From assembly GCA_033065855.1 (NCBI GenBank), contig JAVXUO010000393.1, forward strand, positions 276,945-340,944: DNA of 64,000 nucleotides, in the 5' to 3' direction. The position numbers and the translations under genes are program-made. The notes under the pieces were generated by a model. It was not told where the DNA came from. It saw only the letters and a list, made by a program, of their open reading frames with translations, and searched no databases. This stretch comes from Escallonia rubra. Taxonomy: Eukaryota > Streptophyta > Magnoliopsida > Escalloniales > Escalloniaceae. Numbering within the stretch: position 1 is the stretch's first letter; each line of letters opens with the position of its first letter. This document shows positions 46,162 to 58,800 of the stretch, in pieces.

Positions 46162-47178
46162 ATGTCTGATTTCGTGTCGAGCTCCAACGTCCCCGTAGAT
46201 GCTAGTGATCCGTATCTAGGACGAACATTTGCTACGTTGGAAGAAGCTGAAGAATGTTTTCGAGCGTATTCATTGAGGGTTGGTTTTGGCATTAGAATAA
46301 AGACTTCAAGAACGAGCACCATAACGAGAAAGATATGCTCTCGCTTATACGAGTGCCATAGGAGCAGAAACCCAGTGCAAAATGAGACACGTGTAGGCAA
46401 TGATGACAGTGAGGACGAAATAGGATATCCGCGTAGAAGACGGGACTGCTTTGAGCGCACAAATTGCCAGGTCAAGATGTTCGTAAGCTACAAACCCAAA
46501 CAAGACCATTGGCTTATTACCAGCCTGGAACTGGCACACAATCACCCGTTAGTAACCCCTTCTAAGGTGAGTGAGATGCATCAACACAAGAAGATGGGTA
46601 AGGTCGCAAGGAGCCTGATTCAGACAATGAGCAATGCGCGACTAGGACCTACCGACATGATTAATGTTCTTGCTGAACAGGCTGGGGGAATTCAAAATTT
46701 GACCTTTAACACGACAGACGTTCGTAACGCGGTCCGAACCCATAGACGAGCCGCGTATGACCTCAATGATGCTCAAGCCACAATGAGCCTATTGAAACGG
46801 ATGCAGATGGAGGACCCGCAGTTGACCTTCGATTATAAACTTGACGACGAGCATCGAGTTAGCACAATTTTTTGGGTCGACGGTCGTTCGAGGCTTGCTT
46901 ATAAGCATTTTGGGGATGTCGTGACGTTCGACACCACATACCGTACCAACAAGTACTCGATGCCGTTCGCCCCTTTCACGGGGGTCAATCATCATTATCA
47001 CTCCATCCTGTTCGGGTTCGCCTTGTTAAGGGACGAGACCGAGAGTTCTTTTGAATGGTTGTTTAGGACGTGGCTGGAAGCAATGAACTTCAAAGCACCC
47101 AAAGTGATCATCACCGATCAAGATTTGGCAATGAAGAAGGCTATTGCGACCGTCTTCCCAGACACTCGGCATGCGTGA
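46162..47178 (+). pseudogene. Truncated FAR1-like MULE transposase (339 aa) in copy 2
   Basis: The frame from MSDFVSSSNVPVDASD matches copy 1's 765-aa transposase closely through the FAR1 region and the first two catalytic Asp motifs (VVTFDTTYRTNKY, then IITDQDLAMKKAI). It then stops after FPDTRHA, where the internal deletion joins it to PMD sequence. The downstream acidic residue, SWIM finger and C-terminus are lost, so it cannot be an active transposase. It could still bind DNA through the FAR1 region if expressed. Confidence 0.93.
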
Positions 47179-49211
47179 CTTGACTCTGAGAGAGGGGTTG
47201 GGGTTCCGAATCCAATAGTAAAGAGAAGGAGGGCGCACTGTAATCTTCCCACGGCGCTTGAGCCTGGCCCATGGTGCTTGGCGGTCCCCAATCACCACCC
47301 ATCTCCGGTACAGAGGGAAAACCATATCCCTGGCTCACTCCCGAAGTCTGTCCCGAGGGATCGGTGCATCCCTCGGGAACAAACGGCCGCTGCCACCCCG
47401 GATAACCCATTCCCGGGTTTGGCTGTCCCGATGCTTACCGTAAAAAATTCCCGCAGCCAAGCGCCAACGCTTCAGCCTGTTGGCGAAGCTCCTCGCCCAT
47501 GGCATCCACCAAATCCTTCCGCTCGCTCAACTTCTGGAAGAAGGCGAACGAGGCATTAACCTACATCCAGAGAGATAATAAATAAGTAACTTCGTACACA
47601 CTTAGAATGATCAAGTTCAATTAGAAGCACTGGTTGGGCAACTTACCAGATTGTATGCCATCTGCTCATCGATCTGACCCCTAGGGTGGTACTTCTCCCC
47701 GCGTTCAAACCTTACTGGAGCTACTCTCCTCCGGGTGATGCGGTAGTACCACTCATTGTACTGTTCGATGCTGATGACGGGGTCAGGCTCCGACACAATG
47801 GCCGCCAGCGTGTCCTGCCAAGAATTCCAGACCTCAACTTCACGCGCGCACAACTCGTGCGCATTCGCCCTGCCAAACAGTCCGACACCCGGTGGGTTCC
47901 TGTTAAGCCTCATATCTGGCGCGTCGGCTGGCAACCCCTGCAGGCAGTCAAAATGGCGCATAGCGCGATCCGGCAGCTGCCACTCTGCGACCTCGAAGTG
48001 GATCAGGGGTGTGCGTTGCAACCCGGAGAGCGTGAAGACGAACGACTCTCCCACCCATCGCGCCAAACGTTTGTACGGTGCCCATCGCATCTGGCCAGGA
48101 GATAACGAGTCGAGCTCCCCCCGATAGTATGAAATGTTGTGATGGGGATCGTCTCTCCTCTCGTAGTGGGTTTCCTTCCGGCTGTACTCCCAGGCGCACA
48201 ACCGAGGCCACACATTATCTGTTCCGTCCCTACGCCTGGGTGCACCGGTAGCAAGGTGTTCATAAGACCACACCTGAGAGCAAAGACATTAAAAAAAGTA
48301 TCGTCAACATTTATTGTCCATTCAACAAAAAAAAAACAACAAAGAGCACGTAATGAAGAATTGTATGATATACCTGCAATAGCGAGAGACATGCACATAT
48401 CGCTTTGGAGTCGGGCCTCGTTGCCTTGTGCAATGCTCGGTACAGGTATGCAAGAGTTGCTGCACCCCAGGCATAATCCCCAACCTCAGCCAGGTTACGC
48501 AAAAACGGTAAATATTTGACGCTGACCGTGTTCTTCGACGTCGTTGGGAATAATATTGCCCCCATCACCCACAAGAGGAAGGCTTGTGTGTACAGCACAA
48601 GGTCATGGCCCGTATAGTTTTCCGGCAAAACCCCGTAGGTATCTACCAACCACTTCAACTTGATACCACCACTGCTAAATCCATCCTGGGGTATCGAAGT
48701 AAAGAAGTCCCTAGCGGTCCTCTTATTCGTTGCTTCGGACGGATGAGCTATTACCGGCCGCCCCGTCACCGGTAACCCTAAGATGAACCCTACATCTTCT
48801 AGGGTAATTGTCATCTCTCCGAGAGGGAAGTGAAACGTATTCGTTTCACTTCTCCACCTTTCAACAAGGGCACCTATTAAGTGCCGGTCAAGTTGTTGAA
48901 AGATCTGCCCATGCGTGAAAATCCCAAACCCAATCCCACGCAGTAATCTTTTCTGGGTTCTGTTCAATTTCCAGGCGTTGAAATTATCGCTTACTTCTAC
49001 CGTGTTGACAAGTGCTCTTTCCTACGAATTAATAAATATTATTTAAGCAAAAGAAAACCTATACAACGTTCGCAACTGAAATACGTAAGCAAAATAAACG
49101 ATATAAACGATAAAATAAGTATCTTACTCCACCATCCCATATGAGCGTACTGATATGGGATGCTTGGTCGTATAATACAGACGAATCTTCTGGTCCAGGG
49201 TTGAAATCCAT
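47173..49211 (-). pseudogene. Truncated PMD-Ulp1 gene (PMD part only) in copy 2
   Basis: Exons read complement: 49211..49128 (MDFNPGPEDSSVLYDQ), 49021..48374, 48273..47647 and 47560 to about 47173. Introns are phase 0, and the third exon is 627 bp, the same as its counterpart in copy 1. This supplies the 5' end missing from copy 1: an N-terminal segment ERALVNTVEVSDNF, then RGIGFGIFTHGQIFQQLDR and LPVTGRPV before the part seen in copy 1. A TAA interrupts the last exon (GNFLR then stop, near 47440). The exon ends at the deletion joint after SQSQVTH, so the Ulp1 protease half is absent. Confidence 0.9.
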
Positions 49212-49718
49212 TTTTTGCAACTGAAATAATGGAAAGAGGGCAAGGTTGGAAGCGTAAACATTCCCAAACATAACAAGCTAGCATATTCAGCGCTAGCATG
49301 TGATCAGATAATACGCAATACACATATATAATATATATGTATATACATTGACAAACGCTAGCATAGTGCCGATCTACTTGCCAACGCCGCAAGATGAACT
49401 CTAGATTATGAACAAAGAAAGGATTAGTTTGTGAACTTACGTGATTGATGAGACGATTAAAGGATTTCTTGCAAAGAAATTGCGCCGATCTACTTGCCAA
49501 CGCCGCTGGTTTGATCGTGAGAAGAAGGAATAGTTTGATTGTGAGAAGAAGGAATAGTTTGATTGTGAGAAGAAGGAATGAATAGAAGTTTAGAAGGCTT
49601 CGAATGCTTGCCAACGTCCGCTACACTGTGTTGCGGACGCTGGGATAACGACAAAGTAACAGACGTGCATCGACTGATGTGACAACTGTCAGGGGGAAGT
49701 GGGTGGTTTGACGGAAAT

Positions 49719-49960
49719 AGTCGTCCGCTAGACAGTGTAGCGGACTACTTTTTGTTGGCCCAAGAATGTCGTCCGCTACACAGTCTAGCGGACGGGTGAG
49801 CGAGGGCAAGATGGTAAAAAGATCCGTCCGCTACACAGTGTAGCGGACGACTGACAGCGCCGCAAAAAAAAGTGATCTGGACCGTCCATCCCTTCGGGAT
49901 GGACGGCCAGATCGCGCTGGCAAGATATCCTATTTTGCCTACGCTGTCAAGGGATCAGCT

Positions 49961-49963
<3 letters not shown>
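49719..49963 (-). repeat. Right terminal inverted repeat of MULE copy 2
   Basis: Reverse complement of 45319-45563, ending AAGGGATCAGCTCCC. Confidence 0.95.

Positions 49964-49996
<33 letters not shown>
49964..49996. repeat. (TA)n microsatellite after copy 2
   Basis: About 16 TA units separate the right terminus of copy 2 from the tandem array of copy 3. Confidence 0.95.
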
Positions 49997-49997
<1 letters not shown>

Positions 49998-49999
<2 letters not shown>

Positions 50000-50790
50000 T
50001 TTTTTTTTCCGTCTGCTACACTATGTAGTGGACGGCGTATCAAAAACATTAGACTTCAACACTAAATTTTTTTTTGGTTTTTTTGGTGTTTTTGGCTGTT
50101 CGCTACACTATGTAGCGGACGGCGTAGTAGAAACATTAGACATTAATACTTAGAATTTTTTTGGTGTTTTAGACCGTCCGCTATACCATGTAGTGGACGG
50201 TGTGGCAGAAACGTTAGACATCAACACTTAGAATTTTTTTGGTGTTTTTGGCCACTTAGAATTACACTTCAACACTAAGAATTTTTTTTGATTTTTTTGG
50301 CCGTCTGCTACACTATGTAGCGAACAGTGTAGCAGAAATATTAGACATCAACACTTAGAATTTTTTTGGTGTTTTAGACCGTTCACTACACTATGTAACG
50401 GACGGCGTAGCAGAAACATTAGACATTAAAACTTAGAATTGTTTTGGTGTTTTTGGTCGTCCGCTACACTATGTAGTGTAGCGGACGGCATAGCACAAAC
50501 ATTAGACTTCAACACTTAGAATTTTTTTGCTATTTTTGGCCGTCCGCTACACTATGTAGCGGACGGTGTAGCAGAAATATTAGACTTCAACACTTCAATT
50601 TTTTCGATGTTTTAGACCCTCCGTTACACTATGTAGCGGACAGCGTAGCAAAAATATTAGACTTCAATACTTAGAATTTTTTTTGGTGTTGCTGGTTTTA
50701 TGGGCGTCCGCTACACTAAGTAGCGGACGATGTAGCAGAAACTTTACACTTCAACACTTAGAATTTTTTCGGTGGCAAAAAAATCACACC
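49998..50790. repeat. Tandem array of about nine units with TCCGCTACACTATGTAGCGGA palindromes
   Basis: Units of roughly 70-126 bp each hold a palindrome followed by words such as GTAGCAGAAACATTAGAC and TCAACACTTAGAATTTTTTTGG. Palindromes begin near 50009, 50097, 50174, 50300, 50388, 50458, 50539, 50616 and 50705, several with one or two mismatches. The array lies just past the 3' end of the copy 3 PMD-Ulp1 pseudogene, the same relative place as the array at 3105-3508 in copy 1. Confidence 0.9.
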
Positions 50791-50943
50791 ACAACACCAT
50801 CAACCCTGTCTCAACAAGGTAAAAATCACACCACAACACACAATACCCAAAACAACCACAACACACAAAAAAACATGTCTCAAGAAGAAGATCGAATGTT
50901 TCAAAATAAAAATGATATGTCATAAATATAATCGTTTACAATG

Positions 50944-53900
50944 TCATTGGGCCTCATCTTGAGCCGTATTTATAATATTCCTAACTGCTCTAGGTCGGCC
51001 GCTATAAATTTGCCAAGCTATCATATATCTAAAGCTTTATATGTCTGCTTCGCTCCAGACGGTCTTCTTGAGGCTCTCATTCCGACAAATGTAGTCCATG
51101 TACATCATGATGAAGACACCGCAGTTCAAATGATTAGCTTGATTGGGCCTCCCTCTCTTCAATTGAACTTTGAGCTTCGGCTTCTCCGGTACTTTTAGTC
51201 CACGGAGAGAGTTGACCATGGCACAAAACAGATCCTATGGGAAAATAAAAAATGGCGTAAGCTACGAGTTAACAATTACAATAAGAAAATTATAATAATC
51301 AAAAAACAACAATCTCAAGATTACCATAACATCTAATTGGGCTCTAAAAAGATCTTTCACGGGCATCATCTCTCTGGCATCGTTGTGGAAACTGTCGAGG
51401 ATTGTTATGACCATTTTTGTTGGTTCATAGCAAACGAAGTACCAGTGGTTCCTATTACCACATAATGGTAATAGGAAGACGTCCGCATCATGGGCGCTCA
51501 CCAGACTCTCCCTATTCTCAAGATGCAATGAGCGAACTAGACTGCCGCCACTGGATCAAGCTTTTCCTCCCCCTCACGGCTGTCCAATTGTCCCATTCAG
51601 CTATGAGCAAGCCATGATAACGTGCATCCAACAAATAAAAACAGGGATACGCATTCCCCATATCCCAACCCCGACGCATCAAAATTTTGGTGTAGGCAGT
51701 GATCACAGTGTCTTCCAACCAAGCCCTCGGAGCTAGGGTGGACATTTCCTCCCACGAGACATTGTAATCCATATTATTTGGGCAGTACACACCACTTTCC
51801 ACTTTGCGTAGGGGGGCCCGCTAAAGTCACGTTGGCCGATAAGAGCACGTTTTTCCGGCTTTAGAGGCTTCAACGGATGCCCTTTGGGATAAGTGGGAAT
51901 GACGGGGGGGTCGAGCAGGGGATATTGTCCTCTGGGGGGGGTCGACAAGGGGATATTGCCCTCCGAGGGGGTTCGACAGGGAGTTATTGTCCTCTTTGCG
52001 GCTCTACGGGTATCCTAAGGCCGGAAGGTCCCACCCACGGGATGAGTTGCAGTGACCCGGAGATATTGATGTTTGCAAAGTCGAAGTCTTGTGTGACTTG
52101 ACTTCGAGATAGGGGTGTAACTTCCAAGTCCCCAAGCAAAGTAAATGAGGGGGCACTGAACTCGTCCCAATGAGCCATTCATATGCCCAATGGCGGCCCC
52201 CAAGCACCACCCATCCTAGCTACGGAGGGACCAGCAACTCCCTCACTCACCCCCGAAGTCTGCCCTGAGGGATTACCATATCCTCGCTCACATGGGGAGG
52301 CTGCCACCCCGGATAATCCATTCCTGGGCTAACGCCCGAAGGCTGTCTCGTATAACGGCACAAAAAATCCCTGCAGCCAAACGCCAATGCATCAGCCTAT
52401 TGGCAAAGTTTTGCTCCCATGGCATCCACCACTTCTTTCCACTCACTCAGCTTCTTGAAGAAGTAACTTCAAACACAAACAAAGAGATAATAAGTAACTT
52501 CAAACACAAACAGAATTGAATGTAAAATAAGAAACACTAAATTCATTTAAAAGCATTGGTTGGGCAACTTACGAGCTTATATGCCCATCGTTCATCGATC
52601 TGACCCCTGGGGTGGTACTTCTGCCCTCTTTCAAACCTTATTGGGATTATTCTCTTCCATGTTATGCGGTAGTACCAATCATTGTACTGCTCGATGTTAA
52701 TTACGGGGTCAGGCTCTGACACAATGGCCACCAGCGTGTCTTGCCAAGAACCCCAAAGTTCAATTTTGTTTGCGTACAATTCGTGCGCATTCACCTTGCC
52801 AAATCGTGGGACACCCGGTGGGTTCCTGTTAACCCTCATATCTGGGGCATCGGCTGGCAACCCCTGCAGGCAGTCAAAATGGTGCATTGCGTGATCTGGT
52901 AGTTGCCACACCGCTATTCGAAGTGGATCAGTGTGGTGTGTATTACAACCCAGAGAGTATGAAGACGAACGATTCTACCACCCGTCGCTCCAAACGTTTG
53001 TACGATGCCCAACGCATTTGGCCAGGAGATAGCGAGTCAAGCATCCCCCAATAGAATGTAATGTTGTGATGGGGATCATGTCTTCTCGGGTAGTGGCTCT
53101 CCTCCTGGCTATAGTCCCAAGCGCACAACCGAGGCCACACATTATCAGTTCCCTTCCTACGGTTAGGTGTGCCGGTAATAATGTGTTCATAAGACCACAC
53201 CTGAGAACAAAGACAAATTAGGGTCGTATCGTCAAAATTTATTATGCACCAACTAATAAAAAAATATCAAAAACATAATTACAAAGAGTTATATGATATA
53301 CCTGCAACGATGAGAGACATGCACATATAGCTTTGGAGTCATGCCACATTGCCTTGTGCAATGCTCGATACAAGTACGCAAGAGTTGCTGCACCCCAAGC
53401 ATACTCCCCAGCCTCTTGGAGGTTACCCAACAACGCTAGATTTTGGTGCTGACCGTATTCTTCGATGTCGTTCGGAATATAATTGCCCCCATCACCCACA
53501 GTAGGAAGGCCTTTGTGTGCAGCACAAGCATCTCCTCCGTGTAAACTTCCCAAAGAACCCCAAAGTTTTGTAGCAACCACCTCAACTTTATCCCACCAGT
53601 GCTAAATTCACCCTCGGGTATCGAAGTAAAGAAGTCCCTTGTAGCTCTCTTATTTGATACGGAAGACGGAGGAGCAATTATCGGCCGCCCTGTCACCGGT
53701 AACCCTAAGATGAACCCTACATCTTCTAAGGTTATTGTCATCTCTCCAAGAGGGAAGTGAAATGTATTCGTTTCACTTCTCCACCTTTCAACAAATGGAC
53801 CTATTAAGTTTCGGTCAATTTGTTGAAAAATATTCCCATGCGTAAAAATCACAAACTCAATTCCATGCAGCAATATTTTTTGGATTTTGTTCAATTGCCA

Positions 53901-54123
53901 ACTTCCGAACTGTTCGGTTACTTCTATTGTATTAAGTGGTGCTCTTTCCTACGAATTAATAAAGACAATTTAAGCAAAGAAAAATGTATACAATGTTCGT
54001 GAAAAATAAGAAACTAAACAAGAAATAATTATCTTACTTGTCCAATCCAGAGATAGATGTACTAATATAATTTTCTTAGTCGTATAATAAGGAGGGATCT
54101 TCTGGTTCAGGGTTAAAGTCCAT
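50944..54123 (-). pseudogene. PMD-Ulp1 pseudogene (copy 3)
   Basis: The exon order follows copies 1 and 2: 54123 (MDFNPEPEDPSLLYD then a stop), PMD exon around 53940-53300, second PMD exon 53200-52570, linker and protease exon about 52480-51330, and last exon about 51235-50944. Breaks include the stop in exon 1, a frame shift near 53455, another near 52945, frame changes across 52480-51800, and a TAA near 51037. Protease motifs remain readable: NRNHWYFVCYE, ITILDSFHND and NHLNCGVFIMMYMDYI, the last retaining Cys. The linker repeats differ from copy 1 (GGGGTCGA/GGGGATATTG words near 51900-51990). Confidence 0.88.
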
Positions 54124-54719
54124 TTTTCGCAACTGAAATTCTGAAAAAATGTCAAGTTTGAAAGCTTTTATCAAACGCTCGTAAATTACCAACGATACCA
54201 CATGCTCAATATATGCTCAATACATAATCAAAAGCATGCATAATGCACAATACTCATTACAAACTCTAGATTATAAACAAATAAGGATTGGCTTGTGAAC
54301 TTATGTGATTAATTAGACGATTAAAGGACTTCTTGGGAAGAAATTGCGAAGATCTGCTTGCCAACGCCGCTGGGAAGATTAGGAAGAAAAAAGAAGGGAG
54401 AAGACTTTCGAAATTAGGGTTTTTGTATTATATATATAGATAGTCCGCTACATAATGTAGCGGACGGTGTGGATAAGAACAAAGTAACAGTCCTGGGGGA
54501 CAGGATGTGATAATTGTCAGCCAAAAGTCGTCCGCCACACTGTGTAGTGGACGACTTGGGCGGGACATTTTGGTAAAAAATCACGTCCGCTACATTATGT
54601 AGCGGATGGTTTCTTTTCTTTCTTTTTTTAAAAAAAAAAGATCTGGGTTGTCCATCCTTTAGCCAGATCGCACGGGCAACTTAACATCATTTTTTGGTGC
54701 GGTCAACAGATCCGCTCTC

Positions 54720-56741
54720 ATATATATAAGCAAAATTGAATATATGTGTCACCACAGGCAAGATGCATGTGGTGCGCTATAAACGGCATCGTTTTTCTGT
54801 GAAAAACACTCTCTGGTCTTCCTGGTTTCTCCTTTCTTCAGTTTCCATTCTTGGCCTTCACCAGCCACCACTGCAATTTAGTGCTAAGCACATGGTTCCC
54901 ATCTTCCCCCGTCCATTCAAGGTCCCCATAATTGTTCACTCGAATCATTGCCGTACCGCCGTAATTCAGTCCAAGCTTGTGCAAAGGGGAAAAATTTACT
55001 CAGCGTTTGAAGTGAAAATCGGTGTTGGGAAAAAGTCTTGCTAGGGAGTTAGACCCCGATGAAGCATCCATGGTAATGATGCGTTTGTACATGAGTTGTT
55101 TGTAATTACGATAAACAGGTTCTGGAATTCTTAACAAAGTGATAAGGAACTATTGAATTGTTCATTGACAATTCAGAATGGCCTTTTGTGAATTTGATGG
55201 GCGGCAAATGCACATATGCCTTCTCAAAGAAATTAAACCCATATGTACATGTGTCTTAGAGGAGTATCCTTTACCTGTTGTCTGGGGAGAGTTTGATTAA
55301 ACATATGTATGCCAACTGGTTCAAACAACAAAGTGAAGGCATTGAGAAAGAAATCCAAAAGAGTTGTGAATCCTGCTAACTGAATTCGAAAGACTGCTGG
55401 TATAAGAGAGATTAAACTTATGCTTCTGGCAATCTCAGTATTCTGCCTGAAATGCCTGCTATAGCAAATAAGGATTTGCGTATAATAAAGAAAGGATCCA
55501 CTGCGATGTGGCACTCTAAAAGACACCGAGTTCCAGGAGCATAATACTCCCCCTTTTTTATCTCAATCGCCGTTGTGCGTAATATGTTCAATCTCTTCAA
55601 TCAAAATCTCTTGTTCTCACCTGGCCCTTATGGGTGATTGTAAGTATTGAAAAATATGACCAAGAGTTCTGTTCAACCCCCCAGTCTTACCATGTAAAAG
55701 TATATGAGCAAAATCATTTGCGGCAGCGCCCTATACAAAAGAATACAGGCAATTGGCTTTGGAGCAGTAATAAGGAACAATGAACGTGTAATAGGTACTT
55801 TGTTTGCTGAGTTATTGGTTGTTTTAGAAAGGCTAAAACGTGTTGCCACATTGATGATGTGCTTGAAGCAAATGCTTTATCAAAGGATCAAGTGCACTTC
55901 TCAGAACAATTGGGTCTTAGATGGATTTAGTACAAGCACTGTCAAGTTTGTTTAGATTTGAAGGTTTACAAGCACTGTCAAGTTTGAGAGGCAATGTAGT
56001 GCACTCTTGAACTGGAGGGGGTCCATCACTTACTTGAAATAGAATTGATGGATTTTGAAGAAGAAGAAAACAATAAGCATGAACAAAGGAGACAAATCTC
56101 AATCAATCCATTCATCATAGTCTGTTTGCATATCAGAAGACCTCAACTTGTACTCTGATGTGGCCTATTTTCTATGTATATAATTTTCATCTCTGCAAAA
56201 AAGGTAATGGGTCTATTGATGCGATCAATCCTCATTGTACATCACCAAAAAGAGCTTGAGTTTGTTGATCCAGCAGTTCCCCCTTTGGAATAATCATCTG
56301 CAATTACGAAAATTGACATGAGTCAGGAGAAGACAAGAAAAGGCATGACCAAGGATAGCACCTCTAAAGAGCACACTACCTTGGCTTTTAGAGAATATGA
56401 TAAAACCACTCAACTTTTGTCAAAGAAGATTCCTTCTAAAAGAACTTGTAGACCCTTTAGCAATGAACGTTTGCGTAAGTTACTGAACTTGGTATGGAAT
56501 TCTTAATGTGTCCATACGGAATGAAGTAATGAAGACACATAACTATAACATCGAAGAACCACGGGAACGTATAGTGGCCATTCTTTTAAACTTTAAATAC
56601 CTATTAACATTTTCAGGTGGTTGTGATGTGTCCTTGCCATCTTCATCGCCAATTTGAGCTGAATCGCCTCCAACATTGGTAATCTGAAGTCACAAATTTG
56701 GCTACATAAGATAAGATTACAAGAAATAATGTGCAGAAAAT
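54720..56741. other. Intergenic DNA, no gene supported
   Basis: Open frames at 54736-55044 and 55233-55600 have no recognisable motif or splice context. Two nearby repeats of AAGCACTGTCAAGTTTG occur at about 55935 and 55969. I call nothing here. Confidence 0.55.
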
Positions 56742-58800
56742 TTACAAAGTTGTATTGAACCTTTCTTTAGGACATCCACTTTTGTTATGGCCTTTTACGC
56801 CGCAATTGCTATAGGTTCGTTGCTTTTTTGCCTCTTTAGCCAATTCCAATCCAGATTTCAACCTTGTCGCAATTTTTGGACGCCCTTTAGTCTTCACAGG
56901 AGCAGCAGGGTCTCGGATGGATATTTGATGCATATGTTCAACTTGTGAAATACAAGCATCTGAATTTAGTTGACTGAGCCTTTCATCATTTAGAAGTTGA
57001 TTAGCATTCTTTCTTATAGCTTGCTCTGCCAAGAAGCTATCAAGGCATTCATTAAGCTGTCTAACTTCAGAAGGAAAATCCATCCCATCCTCTATCACCT
57101 TGTTCACTTTTTTCCGAATGGACCACAAAATTAAAGGAATGATGGCACTTTTGCTAAAATCTGTTTCGATCGCACTCAATCCAAGATTACTCGCACGAAA
57201 CCTAACATTTGTTGACCATCTAGGCAGGATGTAAAATTCAGGGAGGGTTAATAGCTTCTTCTTCCTCATAATGTACAATATATGCTTGCACAATATTCCG
57301 TACGTTTCAAACTTCCCACATGTGCATGTAGCCTTTCCATTTTCTAAAGGTGTATTCAACCGTTCTTCGTATGCACCTCTCTTGCATATGCACTAGCCCT
57401 GCACTGTAGATGAAAACATCTTCCCATTTACTCAAAGTTTCATGATAACAATTGAAGCTACTCGTCCACTCTTTCTTAAAGATCTCAAACATGTTACGGG
57501 TGTAACATTCTCTAGCTTTTGCCTCAATTGGATGCTTAGTAGCTAACACCGCCTTTGAATTGATTGTCATGAAATTATCATCCTCCTCTGCTTTCCGTCG
57601 AGACTTTACAACTTCATCATATTGTACCACAAATTCATTTAACATGGTAGAAGAATCCACAAATCCATCAAAATAAGAGTGAATGCTCTCACTTCGCCCA
57701 CTTGTGGTCATGCCAGCAAAGAATGTGTCCTTCGAATAAACCTTCACCCAGTGTTGGCGTATCTTATACATATTTGACAACCAACTATTTTCTTCAATGT
57801 TATACTTCTCTTGTAAACTTTTCCATCCAGACTCAAACTCAGTAATAGTCCCACTTTTTATCCATTTATTGTAAGCCTCATCAAAGTCGCTATAACGGGA
57901 TCGTAACGGCTGGAGATGTTCAACCACATGATTTTTAAGTGCCATGCACAATAGCGATGTCGAGCTCTAGGGAATACCTTCTTAATCGCATTGTGCATAG
58001 CTCCATCTTGGTCAGTGATAATTGCATTTGGTGATTTATTGAACATACACTTCAGAAACTGTTGTAACAATCATGTAAATGTTTCCTCTTTCTCATCTTC
58101 TAGCAACGCGCCACCAAATAAGATGGACTGCCGATGGTGATTAACTCCAACAAATGGAGCAAATGGCATTCTGAACTTGTTTGTTTTATACTTAATGTCA
58201 AACACGAGAACATCACCAAACTGTAAATATGCTTCTCTTGACCTTCCATCTGCCCAAAACACGCTTCTTAGAGATCCGTCGCTACGTAGGCACCATCTAA
58301 AACCGCCTTCTCTTGAAAATGCTTGATGATTACATGGCATTCCTTACCAACATTGTTTTTTTCTCTCAATGTTCAAAACTTGAGAGCATTGTTGCCGAGT
58401 GATCTCCAATTCATGGCCGGTCATAAGGGTATTCACTGTCTTGGCGATTTGACAAGGTCGTAAGCCTTTTTTATTAAAGTCAAATATCAACTTTTTGCAA
58501 GCCATGGTACGATGAAACTTCCGATGAGAACGATGCTTGATTACCTTAGAGGGAGTATTCATATCATGATTATGAGAATCTAGAAACTTATCAACAACCC
58601 ACTCTCCAGACTTTGATAAAGCGATTCCTATCATGGCACCACCCAAAATCTTGATAAAAAAAACCACATGTATCACAATCTTCCTTCTGAGTTGCTTCAC
58701 CTCTATAACTGTCAAAGGAATTAGGACTCTTCGTGCATACCAAGTATGCATTAGCATCAACATCTTCAATTGATTGAAAATGTGGTAGTGAGTGTGCATC
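56742..58800 (-). pseudogene. FAR1-related (FRS-like) transposase pseudogene
   Basis: It starts MDAHSLPHFQSIEDVDANAY. Broken frames cover a FAR1 region with the trailing HNHDMNTPSKVIKHRSHRK, the catalytic core (RSVFWADGRSREAYLQFGDV and then FDIKYKTNKFRMPFAPF; NAIITDQDGAMHNAI; HRYCAWHLK; GRSESIHSYFDGF), a SWIM finger (CTCGKFETYGILCKH) and a C-terminal knuckle NCGVKGHNKSGCP whose first Cys is Tyr. Frame changes occur near 58660, 58340, 57935 and 57345, and a stop replaces Trp near 58070 (ETFT then LLQQF). It is a different lineage from the copy 1 transposase. No terminal repeats were found, so it is either an old MULE or a dead host FRS gene. Confidence 0.85.

Larger units (their letters stand above)
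45319..49963. mobile_element. MULE copy 2: internally deleted element (4645 bp) with 245-bp terminal inverted repeats
   Basis: The ends 45319-45563 and 49719-49963 are reverse complements over 245 bp, and I see a single clear mismatch by eye. Each end carries three or more palindromes TCCGCTACAC...GTGTAGCGGA. Both ends abut (AT)n tracts. Inside are a 5' part of the transposase gene (+) and a 5' part of the PMD gene (-) that meet head-on at about 47173, so a single large deletion removed the 3' halves of both genes and everything between. Near-identical terminal repeats suggest recent mobility, supplied in trans. Confidence 0.95.
49998..54719. mobile_element. MULE copy 3: decayed, one terminus visible
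   Basis: The right end at 54719 (AGATCCGCTCTC then ATATATATA) is a diverged form of the family terminus, preceded by palindromes near 54442, 54528 and 54587 and a relic of the CCATCC...GGATGG motif. The left side begins at a (TA)n tract but shows no terminal repeat, only the palindrome array. No transposase sequence is present. It is presumably a truncated non-autonomous copy. Confidence 0.75.

Noticed and set aside
45001-54719. One single large MULE spanning the solo end to copy 3
   Set aside because: Both outer termini (45280 and 54719) point the same way, so they cannot be the two ends of one element; copy 2 has its own complete pair of ends.
54736-55044. 102-aa ORF after MULE copy 3
   Set aside because: No recognisable domain, no homologue in the window, and no splice or promoter context.
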